Origin: Meandrina meandrites
Lineage: Eukaryota; Cnidaria; Anthozoa; Scleractinia; Meandrinidae
Assembly (NCBI GenBank): GCA_963693305.1
Contig: OY855906.1
Coordinates: forward strand, 30,625,126-30,689,125
Direction: 5' to 3'
Length of the DNA: 64,000 nt
Positions 1 through 11,278 of this stretch are shown here, piece by piece. A model generated the notes under the pieces. The model saw only the letters and a list, made by a program, of their open reading frames with translations. It was not told the DNA's origin and searched no databases. Made by a program: the position numbers and the translations under genes. Position 1 is the first letter of the stretch. Each line of letters starts with the position of its first letter.

Positions 1-948
1 CATAGCTTAAGAAAATACTAAAAATACAATTTGTTTTACCTAAACAAGACCTTGATGGCTAAAAAATATGTTTTGCCATTTTGTCCAACACTCTACGTGA
101 GACCAAAAATTTACACCCCTAGGCGAGACGGGAATGACATCCCTGTCTCTTTATATGGAAGTCACAACACCTAAGACCTAAGGTGGTTGCAGTTTGAGAA
201 AGACATGTTTGGATCAAATCCACCTTATGTTTATACATTAATATTTATGCACTAGTCATTTTATGTACTATGTGGATGTTGAATTCTGTAAGACTTGACC
301 TGTCAATGACCTATTTACAGTGAAACGAACTCAACCAGGGCCACCCAATGTTTTGTTTTGGACATAAGTGAATGTTTTTTAGCCAATCACAAGACAAGCT
401 CAGAACAAATTATTGGACAAGGTTTTTGTGATATCTGGAATAATCAAGGTCAAGGAAAGACCTGTTATCAGCCAAAGCTGAAGGCTGAGGCTGATAACAT
501 TTACCAAGACCTTGGCAAATAAACAATAGTCTCCATTTGGCGTGAAAATATGCACTGATATTTGTCTGCAGACATTATCTGTTGCAAGAAGCGAACATTT
601 TTCCAAGAGTGAAGCTCAAGGAAAACTGTGAGCTTTGAGGAACAGATAATGTCCAAGGACAAATATCCGTGCAAATTTTCTTGCCAAATGGAGACTATTG
701 TTCATTCAGTATGGTCGTCCAGGTGAGAATAGTTCTGAGAAGAACTGTTGTTGGTGACTGACATTTCGACAACCTGTGCAGAAGTCATCTTCAGAGTCAA
801 GTGAAAAGTTGTTGTCAGTCGATGATGTTATAAGTCTGGTCCGTTGAAACTGATTGGCCAGTTTAGCCGTGATGTTATTGGCTGTAAGACTTGTGTTGAG
901 TTCGTCAATGGTAATTGGTCAGTTTCGATCCAGAGACTATTGTGTTTA
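1..948. other. Gene-free repeat-rich stretch
   Basis: I see no supported gene. Positions 522-706 form an inverted repeat of about 65-base arms (left arm around ACAATAGTCTCCATTTGG, mirrored near 685-706). From about 710 to 905 the sequence looks like a dispersed repeat carrying the phrase ACATTTCGACAACCTGTGC, a type of motif I associate with cnidarian repeats. Confidence 0.5.
522..706. repeat. Inverted-repeat (hairpin) element
   Basis: The left arm (522 to about 590) reads as the reverse complement of the right arm (about 640 to 706), sharing CAATAGTCTCCATTTGGC and a matching GACATTATCTGTT inner end, with a loop of roughly 50 bases. This is consistent with a small MITE. No clear target duplication was seen. 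Confidence 0.6.
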
Positions 949-1720
949 GGGAAAGTTCATTTAATACAACAAGGGGACGGGATGAAGATATTAAAACTCA
1001 AAGCTTGAAATTTTAGCAGCCCCCCTCGCTAGCGGTTCAAATTTTTAGGAGCCCCCCCTTTGGTAGTCGAAAAAATTTCAGAGCCCCGCCCCCTCCTCCT
1101 TCAATTCCTTTGCTCCCCTGATAAAAGATCGCTAGACTGTATCAAATACATTTACCGTTATTGTCTTCAATGGTTTCATACCATGAAAGACTTGAGATCC
1201 AGTGGTGATGAGATCCCTGTTGAGTTCTTGAGTATTAACTACCAATACTTGATTGATAGATTTATAAAGCTGCAAAGTAGTAAGTTTGTACAATTGATCT
1301 GACATCCAGTGAGAAACAAACAGTAAGATTTCTTGTTAGAGAATAATCGTTTTTATAGTTCCCGTTAGCAGATTTTGAAATCTTGTTGAAACAATGTGGT
1401 TGGGCATTTCTAATTTTGAAATTTTCTAAAGCATTTTTGGGATGAACATAACAAGAGTGTAATAATTACTGAGACTTCATTTGTTATATCTGTAAACCAT
1501 GTGATATAGCTGAGTTGCACAGGTCATTAAACTGTTGAGTTGAAAACCATTCGATCTGTATGATGATGTCATGTGTTGGTCTTGAAGTATACAAATTTTC
1601 GGAGCCCCCCCTCCTAGCCCAACAATTTTTTCAGAGCCCCCCCTTTGGGTGTTTAAAAATTTTCGGAGCCCCCCCTCAAAATCTTCATCGCCCCCCTTGT
1701 CATATTAAATGAACTTTCCC
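949..1720. mobile_element. Harbinger-like non-autonomous element (MITE)
   Basis: The element starts GGGAAAGTTCATTTAATA and ends with its reverse complement TTAAATGAACTTTCCC. The flanking base triplet is TTA on both sides (946-948 and 1721-1723). Terminal inverted repeats with TTA target duplication are typical of PIF/Harbinger elements. The interior has runs of AGCCCCCCC blocks near 1020-1100 and 1595-1700 and no transposase frame. Confidence 0.6.
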
Positions 1721-2247
1721 TTATTATCCTTCAAATATTTTTATACCAGGCCTCATTTTCTAAAAGGTTTTACACGACAAAGTAATTCTCTAGGCACTCA
1801 AAATATTGCTAGTCTATTCAGTATGTTTAGTTCTATTCATTTTAACAATCTACTTGGGATGAAAAAGTTTGAAAACTGGGGAATATCACTTGGAGAAAAT
1901 CATCTAATATTCCCCAGTTTTGGCTGCATCATGGGAGTCATGTGTAGACCAATTTAGATTTGATGGATTATAATACCGGACATCACAAAAACTGAATCTA
2001 ATAATTACTGTTTCAGTATACATTGTTTTAAAGACAATAATGACAAACGCACTTTAAAGAAGCAAGCCATGTTTTTACTTCTCTGTGTGCAAGATGCCAC
2101 TCACCTCTCGTGAATTTGGCATCTTCTTGGAAATCATGCATTGTGTGCACAACCTACAGATTATTGGCTAATCTGCTAGCAGATTAGTGAATAATTTGCA
2201 GGTTGTGCTGATTCTCAGAATAAACTGTAGGCTTTTAGCCAATGTGT
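1721..2247. other. Gene-free stretch
   Basis: AT-rich sequence with no recognisable gene. A short internal inversion (GGGGAATATCA / CTAATATTCCCC type) is visible around 1880-1920. Nothing else is supported. Confidence 0.4.
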
Positions 2248-2248
2248 A

Positions 2249-2582
2249 CCTGCCAACTCTCACGCCTAAGGCATGAGTCTCATGCCTGCAAGTTGGAAAC
2301 TTTGAACTCCCGCTTACCAACCAATTTCTTATTTAGACTCAAACCAATGTGAGAAACGAAAACTCTGTGTAAAATGAGTAGAGTTTTGACAAGAAAAGCA
2401 TTGGGAACGAGGTCGTGTTTAGCAAAATGCATCCTGGGACTGGAACCGAGATATCTTCGAAACATCTTTGGAATACTTTGGATGTCTTCGGAAATCTTCA
2501 GACATGGTGGTGTTGTCTTCGAAAATCCTGGTACTCTCAGGAAAAAAATCTCATGCCTTTGACCCAACAAAGAGTTGGCAGG
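2249..2582. mobile_element. Short TIR element (MITE)
   Basis: The left end is CCTGCCAACTCTCACGCCT and the right end is AAAGAGTTGGCAGG, its mirror. The interior carries TCACGC/CTCATGC repeats and GATATCTTCGAAACATCTTTGG-like blocks and encodes nothing I recognise. It sits just downstream of the YbaY-like gene at 2669-3043. No clean target duplication was found. Confidence 0.55.
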
Positions 2583-2668
2583 TCTACCAATGAGAAAACT
2601 GATAGTGACTACAGTGTATAAAAGTACCATTTTATTATCAAATTAAACTTACTTACCAAACAGAACAA

Positions 2669-3043
2669 TTAGTACTTCACAACCTCAATGTCCACCCTGT
2701 AGAAATCTTTTCCATCTTCTAATTCAACATGGTGAGAAGTATCATTCAAATAATCCCCTTTTCTTATCCAGGAGTTGCCGTCAGCTTTCCATCCCACATT
2801 CAGCACAGCAGAAACACTGTAATCCATGTGAATAGGAGAAGGTTTTGGACATTTTATGCTGTACAGCAGAGGCTCTCCTTTCTTGTAAATATTCGTTACA
2901 TCAACAACTGATTCACCAATCAATACTGAAGGTGCATCCATCAAGCTTACGTCTTGAAATTTCACCGTTAAATACGAGTTTGCTGGAAGGACATCGGGCG
3001 AAGAACCGCTGCTGAATTTCACCTCTCCTGCTATTTCCATCAT
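2669..3043 (-). CDS. YbaY/YscW-like domain protein, apparently without its membrane anchor
   Basis: The 124-residue frame begins with two ATG codons (3043 and 3040) and ends at TAA (2669-2671). The whole frame is one domain that I match to the bacterial YbaY/YscW lipoprotein-chaperone family: LPANSYLTVKFQDVSLMDA is the family signature (Leu-Pro, then a DVS-x-x-DA strand), followed by YSVSAVLNVGW and a GDYLND element. The two paralogues at 12209-12868 and 30436-31371 carry the same domain after a cytoplasmic tail, a transmembrane helix and a linker; none of that is visible here. An in-frame TAA lies about 15 codons upstream, so the frame cannot extend far without an upstream exon. A possible acceptor (AAAAACAG) lies just before it. 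A GTAAGT donor follows the stop by about 10 bases, as in the second copy. It could be the last coding exon of a spliced gene or a truncated duplicate. The function in animals is unknown to me. Confidence 0.6.
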   Translation of the reverse strand: MMEIAGEVKFSSGSSPDVLPANSYLTVKFQDVSLMDAPSVLIGESVVDVTNIYKKGEPLLYSIKCPKPSPIHMDYSVSAVLNVGWKADGNSWIRKGDYLNDTSHHVELEDGKDFYRVDIEVVKY

Positions 3044-4179
3044 TATTCTGATCTGCTCGGTGCTGTTTTTATGGCAGATATTACCTTAACCGATTGGAAA
3101 CCTTGTTGTTTGTCGGTCTTGGCGCGCGGCACAACCTGCAGCTGCAATTCTGGTACAAGAAAAACGAATCGTTGGCTAAATTTCAAATCTTTCCAGCTGT
3201 TTCAACAAAACTGAAATCATTTCCGTCCGAAAAGAAAGCAAATAAAAAGCTTTCTGCAAACAGAACTCAGAAAAGTTGTCCACATCGAGCCCTCAATCGG
3301 TCAGCTGAACACCCTCACGTCCCTAGTCCCTCCCCCAGACTTTCCCCAACCCCGCCACCCTGGCCTGTATCTCACTGCAATGAATTTCCCCTGACTCATA
3401 GAAATTTTCTCACGGTTAGAATGATTTTGTAGCAGAAAAACCTGGAAAAACAAAACAGTCCCCTGGCAACCTGGGGTGCACTTGCGTGGTAGTCAACTGT
3501 CTGGTGGTGTTCCAAAAATAATATTCTATCCGCATAAAATTTCACTCAAATTTATGCACCAGTCATTTGAAACCCCCGCCTCCTCCCCCCCCTCGGGCAT
3601 AGGCGGGGGATTCACTTTTTTTGCAAGTGAAGGCAAGTGAAGTCCCCGGTCCCCGGGAGAAAAGTGAATGGTGAACTCCCCCGCCCACACATGATCCACA
3701 CACATACTATAAAAAAGTAATCTTTTGTAGAAAACTTGTTTTTGCCAAGCGCAACAATGAATGACAAAAAGGGAAGATAAAAACGTTGGTAGCCGTGAAA
3801 TTAACACGTTGATTTCAGAGTAGCTAGCAATACACTTGCAAAGGCCCCTCGATGGACAAGGAAGAAGACGACTATTGCCAAATCAACTTTTTATTTTTAA
3901 TAAAGGTTATTAAAAACTTTTTCTGTTTTAAACTTGATGTTACAAAATGCAAGATCACAGCAAACTGAAACTCGATAGCAATACAGTCTTCTGACGTCTG
4001 GAATGACTCAAGCATACTTATCAATACCATATCATTACCTTTTGTCACCAGACTTTGAATATCTTCTGTCAATATAGCTTTCTTTGAATTCTGGTGTGAC
4101 ACTTTACAAAACAATTCTTACTTCGCGCTATTAGGCAGCGAATTGCAGCGAAATACCGCAAAGCAACCGATCGACCGAG
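3044..4179. other. Gene-free stretch with dispersed repeat
   Basis: No gene is supported. A block at 3554-3608 (ATGCACCAGTCATTTGAAA, then a C-rich run and CCTCGGGCATAGGCGGGG) recurs inverted at 5870-5925, on the far side of the foldback element, so it is an independent dispersed repeat. The segment around 3100-3150 on the plus strand resembles the membrane-exit segment of the YbaY-like paralogues (see findings). Confidence 0.45.
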
Positions 4180-4194
4180 TACGGTGGCCCACAA

Positions 4195-4640
4195 GTGCAC
4201 ACCAAATTTAAATCACTCGCGCCGAATTCAAATCGCCCACACCAAAAATCAAATCTTCACACCGAATTCAAAAACACTCGCACCAAATTCAACTCACCCA
4301 CACCAAAAATCAAATCTTCACACCGAATTCAAAAACACTCGCACCAAATTTAACTCACCCACACCAAAAATCAAATCTTCACACCGAATTCAAAAACACT
4401 CGCACCAAATTTAAATCGCTCACACCGAAAATCAGATCTTCACACCGAATTCAAATCACTCACACCGAATTCAAAAACACTCGCACCAAATTTAAATCGC
4501 TCACACCGAAAATCAAATCTTCACACCGAATTCAAATCACTCACACCGAATTCAAAAACACTCGCACCAAATTTAAATCGCTCACACCGAATTCAAATCT
4601 TCACACTGAATTCAAATCACTCACACCGAATTAACACTTC
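4195..4640. repeat. Tandem repeat array, left foldback arm
   Basis: About 20-base subunits ending in CACACCG or CGCACC alternate in an 81-base pattern. The array repeats in inverted orientation at 5279-5700. Confidence 0.8.
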
Positions 4641-5278
4641 CGGTCAGCGGTCTCGCCTACCTGCTTCGTAGGTACCTCATATATAGTATTTATAATGTAC
4701 CCTAATATTGTAATCCTAGTATACTTCACGTGCTTTGTTACTTTGCTTACTTCCGTTACTTTATTCACTTGAGATACTTTGCAGATACTTTGCTGACTTG
4801 AGATACTCTGCTTATATTACTTGAGATACTTCGCTTACTTGAGATTCTTTGCTTCCTTCAGTTACTTTGCTTACTTCAGTTACTTTGCTTCAAACTTCAG
4901 TTACTTTGCTTACTTCAGTTACTTTGCTTACTTCAGATACTTTGCTTACTTCAGTAAGCAAACTTACTTCTATCTCAAGTAAACAAGGAGTCCCAAGTAA
5001 GCAAAGTAACTCAAGTAAGCAAAGAGTCTCAAGTATAAGCCAAGCATCTCAAGTAAGCAAAGCATCTCAATTAAGCAAAGTATCTCAATTAAGCAAAGTA
5101 TCTCAAGTAAGCAAAGTATCTGCAAAGAATCTCAAGTGAATAAAGTAACGGAAGTAACGGAAGTAAGCAAAGTAACAAAGCAGGTGAAGAATACTAGGAT
5201 TACAATATTAGGGTACATTATAAATACCATATATGAGGTTCCTACGAAGCAGGTAGGCGAGACCGCTGACCGGAAGTG

Positions 5279-5700
5279 TTAATTCGGTGTGAGTGATTTG
5301 AATTCAGTGTGAAGATTTGAATTCGGTGTGAGCGATTTAAATTTGGTGCGAGTGTTTTTGAATTCGGTGTGAGTGATTTGAATTCGGTGTGAAGATTTGA
5401 TTTTCGGTGTGAGCGATTTAAATTTGGTGCGAGTGTTTTTGAATTCGGTGTGAGTGATTTGAATTCGGTGTGAAGATTTGATTTTCGGTGTGAGCGATTT
5501 AAATTTGGTGCGAGTGTTTTTGAATTCGGTGTGAGTGATTTGAATTCGGTGTGAAGATCTGATTTTCGGTGTGAGCGATTTGAATTTGGTGCGAGTGTTT
5601 TTGAATTCGGTGTGAAGATTTGATTTTTGGTGTGGGCGATTTGAATTCGGCGCGAGTGATTTGAATATAGTGTGAGTGATTTAAATTTGGTGTGCACTTG
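5279..5700. repeat. Tandem repeat array, right foldback arm
   Basis: This is the inverted counterpart of 4195-4640, reading CGGTGTGAGTGATTTGAATT and CGGTGTGAAGATTTGA units. Confidence 0.8.
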
Positions 5701-5712
5701 TGGGCCACCGTA

Positions 5713-8148
5713 ACCGAGCGAGTCAACACAAATAATTCAAACCGCTGAGCATGGAGTGACTGCCCCGCTTATTCTCCGGTCCGGCATGCGAAGGCAGTGA
5801 TTTCTGGCGCATCCCCCGCCTAACGGGGAACCAAAATGGAGTGAATCTGAAGTGAAAGCCCCGCTTTTACCCCGCCTATGCCCGAGGGGGGGGGGGGGAT
5901 CGGGGATTTCAAATGACTGGTGCATTACGTTTACCCCGCGCCTTTAAGTTGAGGTAAATCAGTATGGGTATTGCGGTAATCAAATGGTGACGACTGAAAT
6001 TAGGAAATAATTTCACGCTCGTTTTGTCAGAATTCTAATAATTTCCCGAGCCTTCATGATCAGGCGAAGGAAATTGAAGAGGTATTTTGACGCAAAATTG
6101 GCGGTTTCCCGGATTTCAATTATTTTAGGTGTATTTGTAGGAAGGGGCGTCATTTGATACCGAAGAAAGTAAATATCAAACAACATTGCAAGGAAGACTG
6201 ATATCCAGTTTGTGATTCTATCGTATGACTGGCTAAAATGTTTCTATCAAATGAAGCCTCAATAATTAGCAGCGTAATCCCGAGGCATTCTATCTTGTCC
6301 CATTAGTCCACATTAAGTCTGGGATGGGAGGGGGCGTCCTTGGTGCTCTCTGTGACGTCACAGCTCATAAAAAGGGTCCTAAACATCAGGTTTGACAGAG
6401 CAAAGAACCAAGAAAGCCTAGGGATTAGGCTGAATAATTACTTATGTCTCTACATTAGCTGTGAGGGTCTGCGAGGGCTTGCCATCATCATAGGACTGCA
6501 ATGCATGCAGACAGCTACATAGTGTAGCCCTTTTCATGCATAATTCTACACGTCTATGTGTGTATTCTTAGTGCCAAGAACCCTGACAGAGAAGGACGGG
6601 AAAAATGACAAGAGGCATCTCTCTCTGCATCATAATCATTATAGACATTATAGGAAATTTATTAAAAAAAATAAATGTTTACATCAAATGGCAAACATGT
6701 GTGAAATCCTCACTAAAGGAAACAAGGTTACCATAACGCAAAAAACAACAAACAGTACTGTGTTTAATGCCTTGTATTAAGCTACAGTATTTACTGAAAT
6801 TTTTCTGCATTCCATCAAACCTTCAACCTAGTGTGCAGGTTACAATAAAGGGCCAGTGTTATGACTGATTGTCAATAGTTCTCTTTTCTAATTTCCACAT
6901 TATATTGAGCCAAATACCACCAAACATACAAATGAATTTGATCAAAAGTACAGAAATACAGGATTACAAGGATGGGCGTGGATTACAGTTGATGTTCTGA
7001 CAGAAATGTCAAGAAATCATTCCATTCTGCTGAACTATTTGATATTTCATTGCTTTCACTATTTTTGGTATATTGCAAGATAATAAAGCACGTTTTTAGA
7101 AAGCTACAGGCCAAACTAAAAAATATATGATGTATCAACTGGGACACTATCCCTTTAGAACAAGTTCTAATCCACACTGATTGGTCAAAATAGGTCATTT
7201 GGTACACTTTCTAAAAGTCGTTTCCTTCTCGTTTCTGGGAGCTCTCGCACCTCATGCTCTCTCTCTCGTGCTTTGCACTCACTGTCGAGCTTTGCCCTTT
7301 GTGAGCTTGACTTGTAGGCAAGTCAAACCTAGTTGATAATTTCCACACAATAATACCCAATACACAATGATACAAGATGTCCACATAAAGTGATGTTAAA
7401 GGGGTGTTTGGCATGTAATTCAGTTATGCTTTTCAATAGCCCATACACATTCAGATGTTACCACAATTTATTACACTCTTCTGTTTACATCTGACAGAAA
7501 TACAATGCGCTACAACACCATAAGTATCCCACCATATAGCTAAAAAAAAAGGTAAAATATTGTGGAATAATAGAACCCTTATTAATAGTTTACAGTTACA
7601 GATAAAACTCACTGACAATTTATATTAAATGTCTTGGGTGGCAAATTGTCCTTTTAAAGACGTTTCTCACAGAATTTTAGTCATATTCACAGTTCTTATT
7701 TTTTTATGATGCTATCTTGGAGTATTGACTTCTTTTCCAAGGCTAATTTAAAAGTGTCTGGTTTATAGAAAAGATATTAGTCTCTTCTTCTCACAAAGTC
7801 CGGAAAACATGCATCCTTACATCTAACCATTGCAGAACTCAATGTGAATTTATTGCATATTTACATTTTTGTATGATAACTTTAAGTCAAACCATCATAC
7901 AGTTAAAAATATAAAATAAAACCTTTTTGTTGCCTATAATTTAGAAATTCCAAGAATGATGCATCATAAAATTACTTTACAGCCATTATTAAATTAATCC
8001 AAATTGCACTTGCAGATATTCCAAATCTTTCATCAAACTGTACTAGAGAAGACCTGAAAGACAAAATACGGAACTGTAAATCACATTTTATGTTTCAGTG
8101 TTAAAAAATCCAAGCAAACTCTCACATTATATGCATTGCCTTTGCATT
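5713..8148. other. Gene-free stretch
   Basis: No gene is supported. 5740-5930 holds a GC-rich dispersed repeat with a G run at 5885-5900 and the inverted copy of the block at 3554-3608. From 6000 to 8148 the sequence is AT-rich and unremarkable, with several short frames and no family I recognise. Confidence 0.4.
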
Positions 8149-8330
8149 GTTCCAGAAAATATCCATACCCCTCCCACAGAAGGCTTGTTGGTTTGAATCC
8201 CCCCAACCCTCTGGAAATTCTAGTTGAGCCCCATAATTTCCTTTAACAATTTAAGCTTTTAATACCCCCACCCCCTTGGAATTTACATTTACCTTCCACG
8301 GGTATGTGTAATGGATATTTTCTGGAACAG
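8149..8330. mobile_element. Short TIR element (MITE)
   Basis: The ends are TGTTCCAGAAAATATCCAT and its mirror ATGGATATTTTCTGGAACA. The 182-base interior is C-rich and noncoding. Confidence 0.65.
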
Positions 8331-9316
8331 CACATTACAGTACAAATGCATCAAGAGTGACCAACATCAAACTTCTCCTCACAATATCAATACTTTATCA
8401 AGAGAAAGGTTATGAGAATCAATGAAATGATCACCAAAGGGAAATTGCTTTGATCTTTTAATTAGAGCTTATAGTATAAGAAAATGTACATGTATTGAGA
8501 TCAGACAGGGGAATTGTTGATATAAGGGACACTATCAATAACATTCTTTGGCTTTTTTAGTAAAACGGCACCAAAATTATGACTAAGTACTTTCAACTAT
8601 GCAGGAAATGCTCCTAGAATGTAAAGGAAAGGATATCTAGCAAATTGTGTAAAGAAGAGGGTGGCCGTAAATCGTTTTCATCAATTTTTCCATACCACAA
8701 GGACAGAACTCGAAAAAGTCAGGCTGACTTTTTAAAGTTGAGATCAAAAGCCACCGATGGTATCACAGTGATATCACTCTATATTTAGCTTCAGTACACT
8801 CATATAGTAATTGTAAGAACACTTGACCACTGTTAATAGGTTTCCAATGGTGTAAACATGTTTTTGGGCTGGTGAATTTTTGAAGTTATGCCCGTGACAG
8901 TGTCCCTTTAAGGACATTTGTGCAAAAATGTTTTACCCCATATAATTTTTTTCGAACATTTCCTTTGGTCATATTGAGTTACTTACATTAGAGGTGCCAA
9001 AAAAAAAAACATTTGGGGTAACTAACTTTGCTAGAGATAACTAATTTGCTGCCTTGGTGTATCACTTTGCGTTCTATGCATTGATTTCTGCCTGTATGTA
9101 AGAACCTTACGCCTGCAATTTCAATTCAATCCAAATGGTTTCTAAAACAACTTTTCAAACAGTCTAAAAGTTTGACACAAAGGTGTGAATATCATTGAAC
9201 ACTAACATGGGTAGACCTGTATTTTTCTTTAATCCATTGAATAGCCCTAACTCTGATTGTCATTTTATTAACCCATCAGGATGTGAAGAATTTTATTGTA
9301 ATCTTACATGAAGTAA

Positions 9317-9585
9317 GAGGCGTGGTGGCCTAATGGTTAGTGCACTGGACTCTGGATAGGGTGGTCCTGGTTTGAGCACTGGCAGGGGCACTGCATTGTG
9401 TTCTTAGGCGAGAGGTGTATAAATAGGTACCAGCAAATTTTCTGCTGGGGTAACACTACCATGGACTAGCATCCCATCCAGGGGGGGAGTAGAAATACTC
9501 TTAGTCTCTTCATGCTACCGAAACCGGGATAAGCTCTGGCCTGATGGGCCACTAGGCTTGTATACAGACTTAACCTTACATTACG
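9317..9585 (+). mobile_element. tRNA-derived SINE
   Basis: A box-A-like run TGGCCTAATGGTTAG lies at about 9326-9340 and a box-B-like run GGTTTGAGCAC at 9369-9379, in tRNA spacing. They are followed by a non-tRNA body ending GGGCCACTAGGCTTGTATAC. The tRNA part does not fold as a complete functional tRNA, so I call a SINE rather than a tRNA gene. Confidence 0.65.
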
Positions 9586-9714
9586 GCTAGGAATCACTGG
9601 AATCTTACATTGAGGAATTGTAATGAAATCAGACATTTATTTACAAATTCAATAATTCTTACACAAAAGGGCAGAAAGTCCCCCCTCATTCTCATGTCAC
9701 GCATTACATACTGT

Positions 9715-9860
9715 AGCCAGCATGGCCAGGTGGTTAGAGTGTCAGACTTGAAATCCACAAGTCACGGATTCTAGCCCTCTGACCACAGATTTGTTCTCAG
9801 TCATTCCGAGTTTAACTTCTGGGCTATGTTTGTAAATAACCAACTGGTCTTCTGCCTGCC
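9715..9860 (+). mobile_element. tRNA-derived SINE, second family
   Basis: Box A is TGGCCAGGTGGTTAG (9723-9737) and a degenerate box B is GGATTCTAGCCC (9766-9777). The body contains TTTGTAAATAACCAACTGGT (about 9829-9848), a phrase that recurs in the SINE-like copy at 39277-39425. Confidence 0.6.
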
Positions 9861-10062
9861 AGCTGGATTTGTTATGTTCATTCACAATATTTGTTTCACA
9901 TTGGCCCTGAAAAGCCCCATTTGGGGGGTGTCAATTTTAAGTATACCATCAACATCATCATCCTCACCATCACCAAAGTGGAGGAACAAAATGGCCGGAC
10001 TAAATGACCCAAACTTTGATTTTGGTAGTGGAATAACAAATCCCTTATTCAGTGGTTTAATT

Positions 10063-10177
10063 AACAATTATTCCATGAGCCCGCATTGGATACGAGGTGG
10101 TAAATAGCCAACGAGGCGCGAAGCGCCGAGTTGGCTATAACCACTCGTATCCAACAAGGGCGAATGGAATAATTGTT
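10063..10177. mobile_element. Palindromic MITE, copy 1
   Basis: The ends AACAATTATTCC / GGAATAATTGTT enclose a near-perfect hairpin with a CGCGAAGCGCCG loop. A second copy of the same family lies at 11165-11280. Confidence 0.75.
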
Positions 10178-11207
10178 TTATTAAATTCTTCTTTAGTATA
10201 AATCAACTGGACATTTCATTTTGATATAAACGAAGTGATAGTATGAGGAGGCGGGAAAATTTGTGGCGCTGTGTTCACTTCTTGAGTTGAATGAAACATG
10301 CGAGGAAAGCGAGCAAGAGAGTTTCTTCTGAAGATTTTCCTCAGACAATCTCCTCGTAAATCGTCTTTTCATCCTGGAAAATTGTGACAACAATTAAGGT
10401 TTACGGGAAGACCTGAAGCAATAGCTTTTCTGGAAACTATACGCCTTGTGCTAGACGAGCGAAGCAAGTGTTTATTGTACTTGTTTACAGCTCCACGGCT
10501 GTCATCAAGACTACTACATTATGCTGAAACGAAATTGCACTCAGAGTCGATGAAGTTTATTGAAGTATAAAAGGACAAGATCAAGATTGAAAGGTAACAA
10601 ACTTAATTGAAGTGCTGAGCCTAATTTTACGTCGAACACTGAATGAAATTGTGTCAGTTTTCTGGTCTTCCCATAAATTACTTTCTGCTTTTCTTCTTCG
10701 TTCAGTTGCTCTTGTTGTACATTTACAAGTATTTTTAATTAACATTTCGCATCAATCCTTTCAGTTCTACGTAGTTGAGCCAACTATTGCATTTTTGTGG
10801 TATTCATGTGCTTTTAGGGAAGGCACTTTCGATTATTTCTTGTATAAGCTTATAAAGCGCGCCAAATTTGCCATTTTTCTGATAGAACTTTGGTTTTCTG
10901 CAGGAAATTTTTAAGCTGAGCAGCACTTGCCGCACTCATTTACCATATAAGCTCAAACATAGGTATATTGGCTGATAACCGAGATTCAGTGAACCAATCA
11001 CAAAGCTAGAAATACAATATCTGAGGTTGAGAATTTAATAACATATAATGTGTGCAGACATTTTGCTCATTGCTCGTATTTTTCTTCACCCCTACAGGGC
11101 TCAGAAAAATACTACACAACTCACAAAATCTCCGGCATATTACATGTTAAGCCATCAAATAATTAACAATTATTCCACGAGCGCGCGTTGGATATGAGAT
11201 GGTAGAT

Positions 11208-11239
<32 letters not shown>

Positions 11240-11244
11240 CAACG

Positions 11245-11278
<34 letters not shown>

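Larger units (their letters stand above)
4180..5712. mobile_element. Foldback (long inverted repeat) element, 1.53 kb
   Basis: The left arm begins TACGGTGGCCCACAAGTGCAC and the right arm ends with its reverse complement. The flanks carry a 6-base direct repeat ACCGAG (4174-4179 and 5713-5718), consistent with a target-site duplication. Each arm has three zones in mirror order. The outer zone is a tandem array of roughly 20-base units (AATTCAAATCACTCACACCG type) grouped into an 81-base higher-order repeat (4195-4640 and 5279-5700). Then comes a unique 90-base zone (4640-4730 and 5185-5278). The inner zone is an array of ACTTTGCTTACTTCAGTT-like units meeting near 4960. No transposase frame is present. 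Long open frames inside are artefacts of the repeats. Confidence 0.8.

Noticed and set aside
1060..1302. 80-codon frame inside the Harbinger-like MITE
   Set aside because: Starts on C-rich repeat sequence, no family, and lies within a non-autonomous element.
4849..5139. Open frame of Thr/Leu/Ser repeats in the foldback centre
   Set aside because: Pure tandem repeat inside an inverted-repeat element, with no start context or family.
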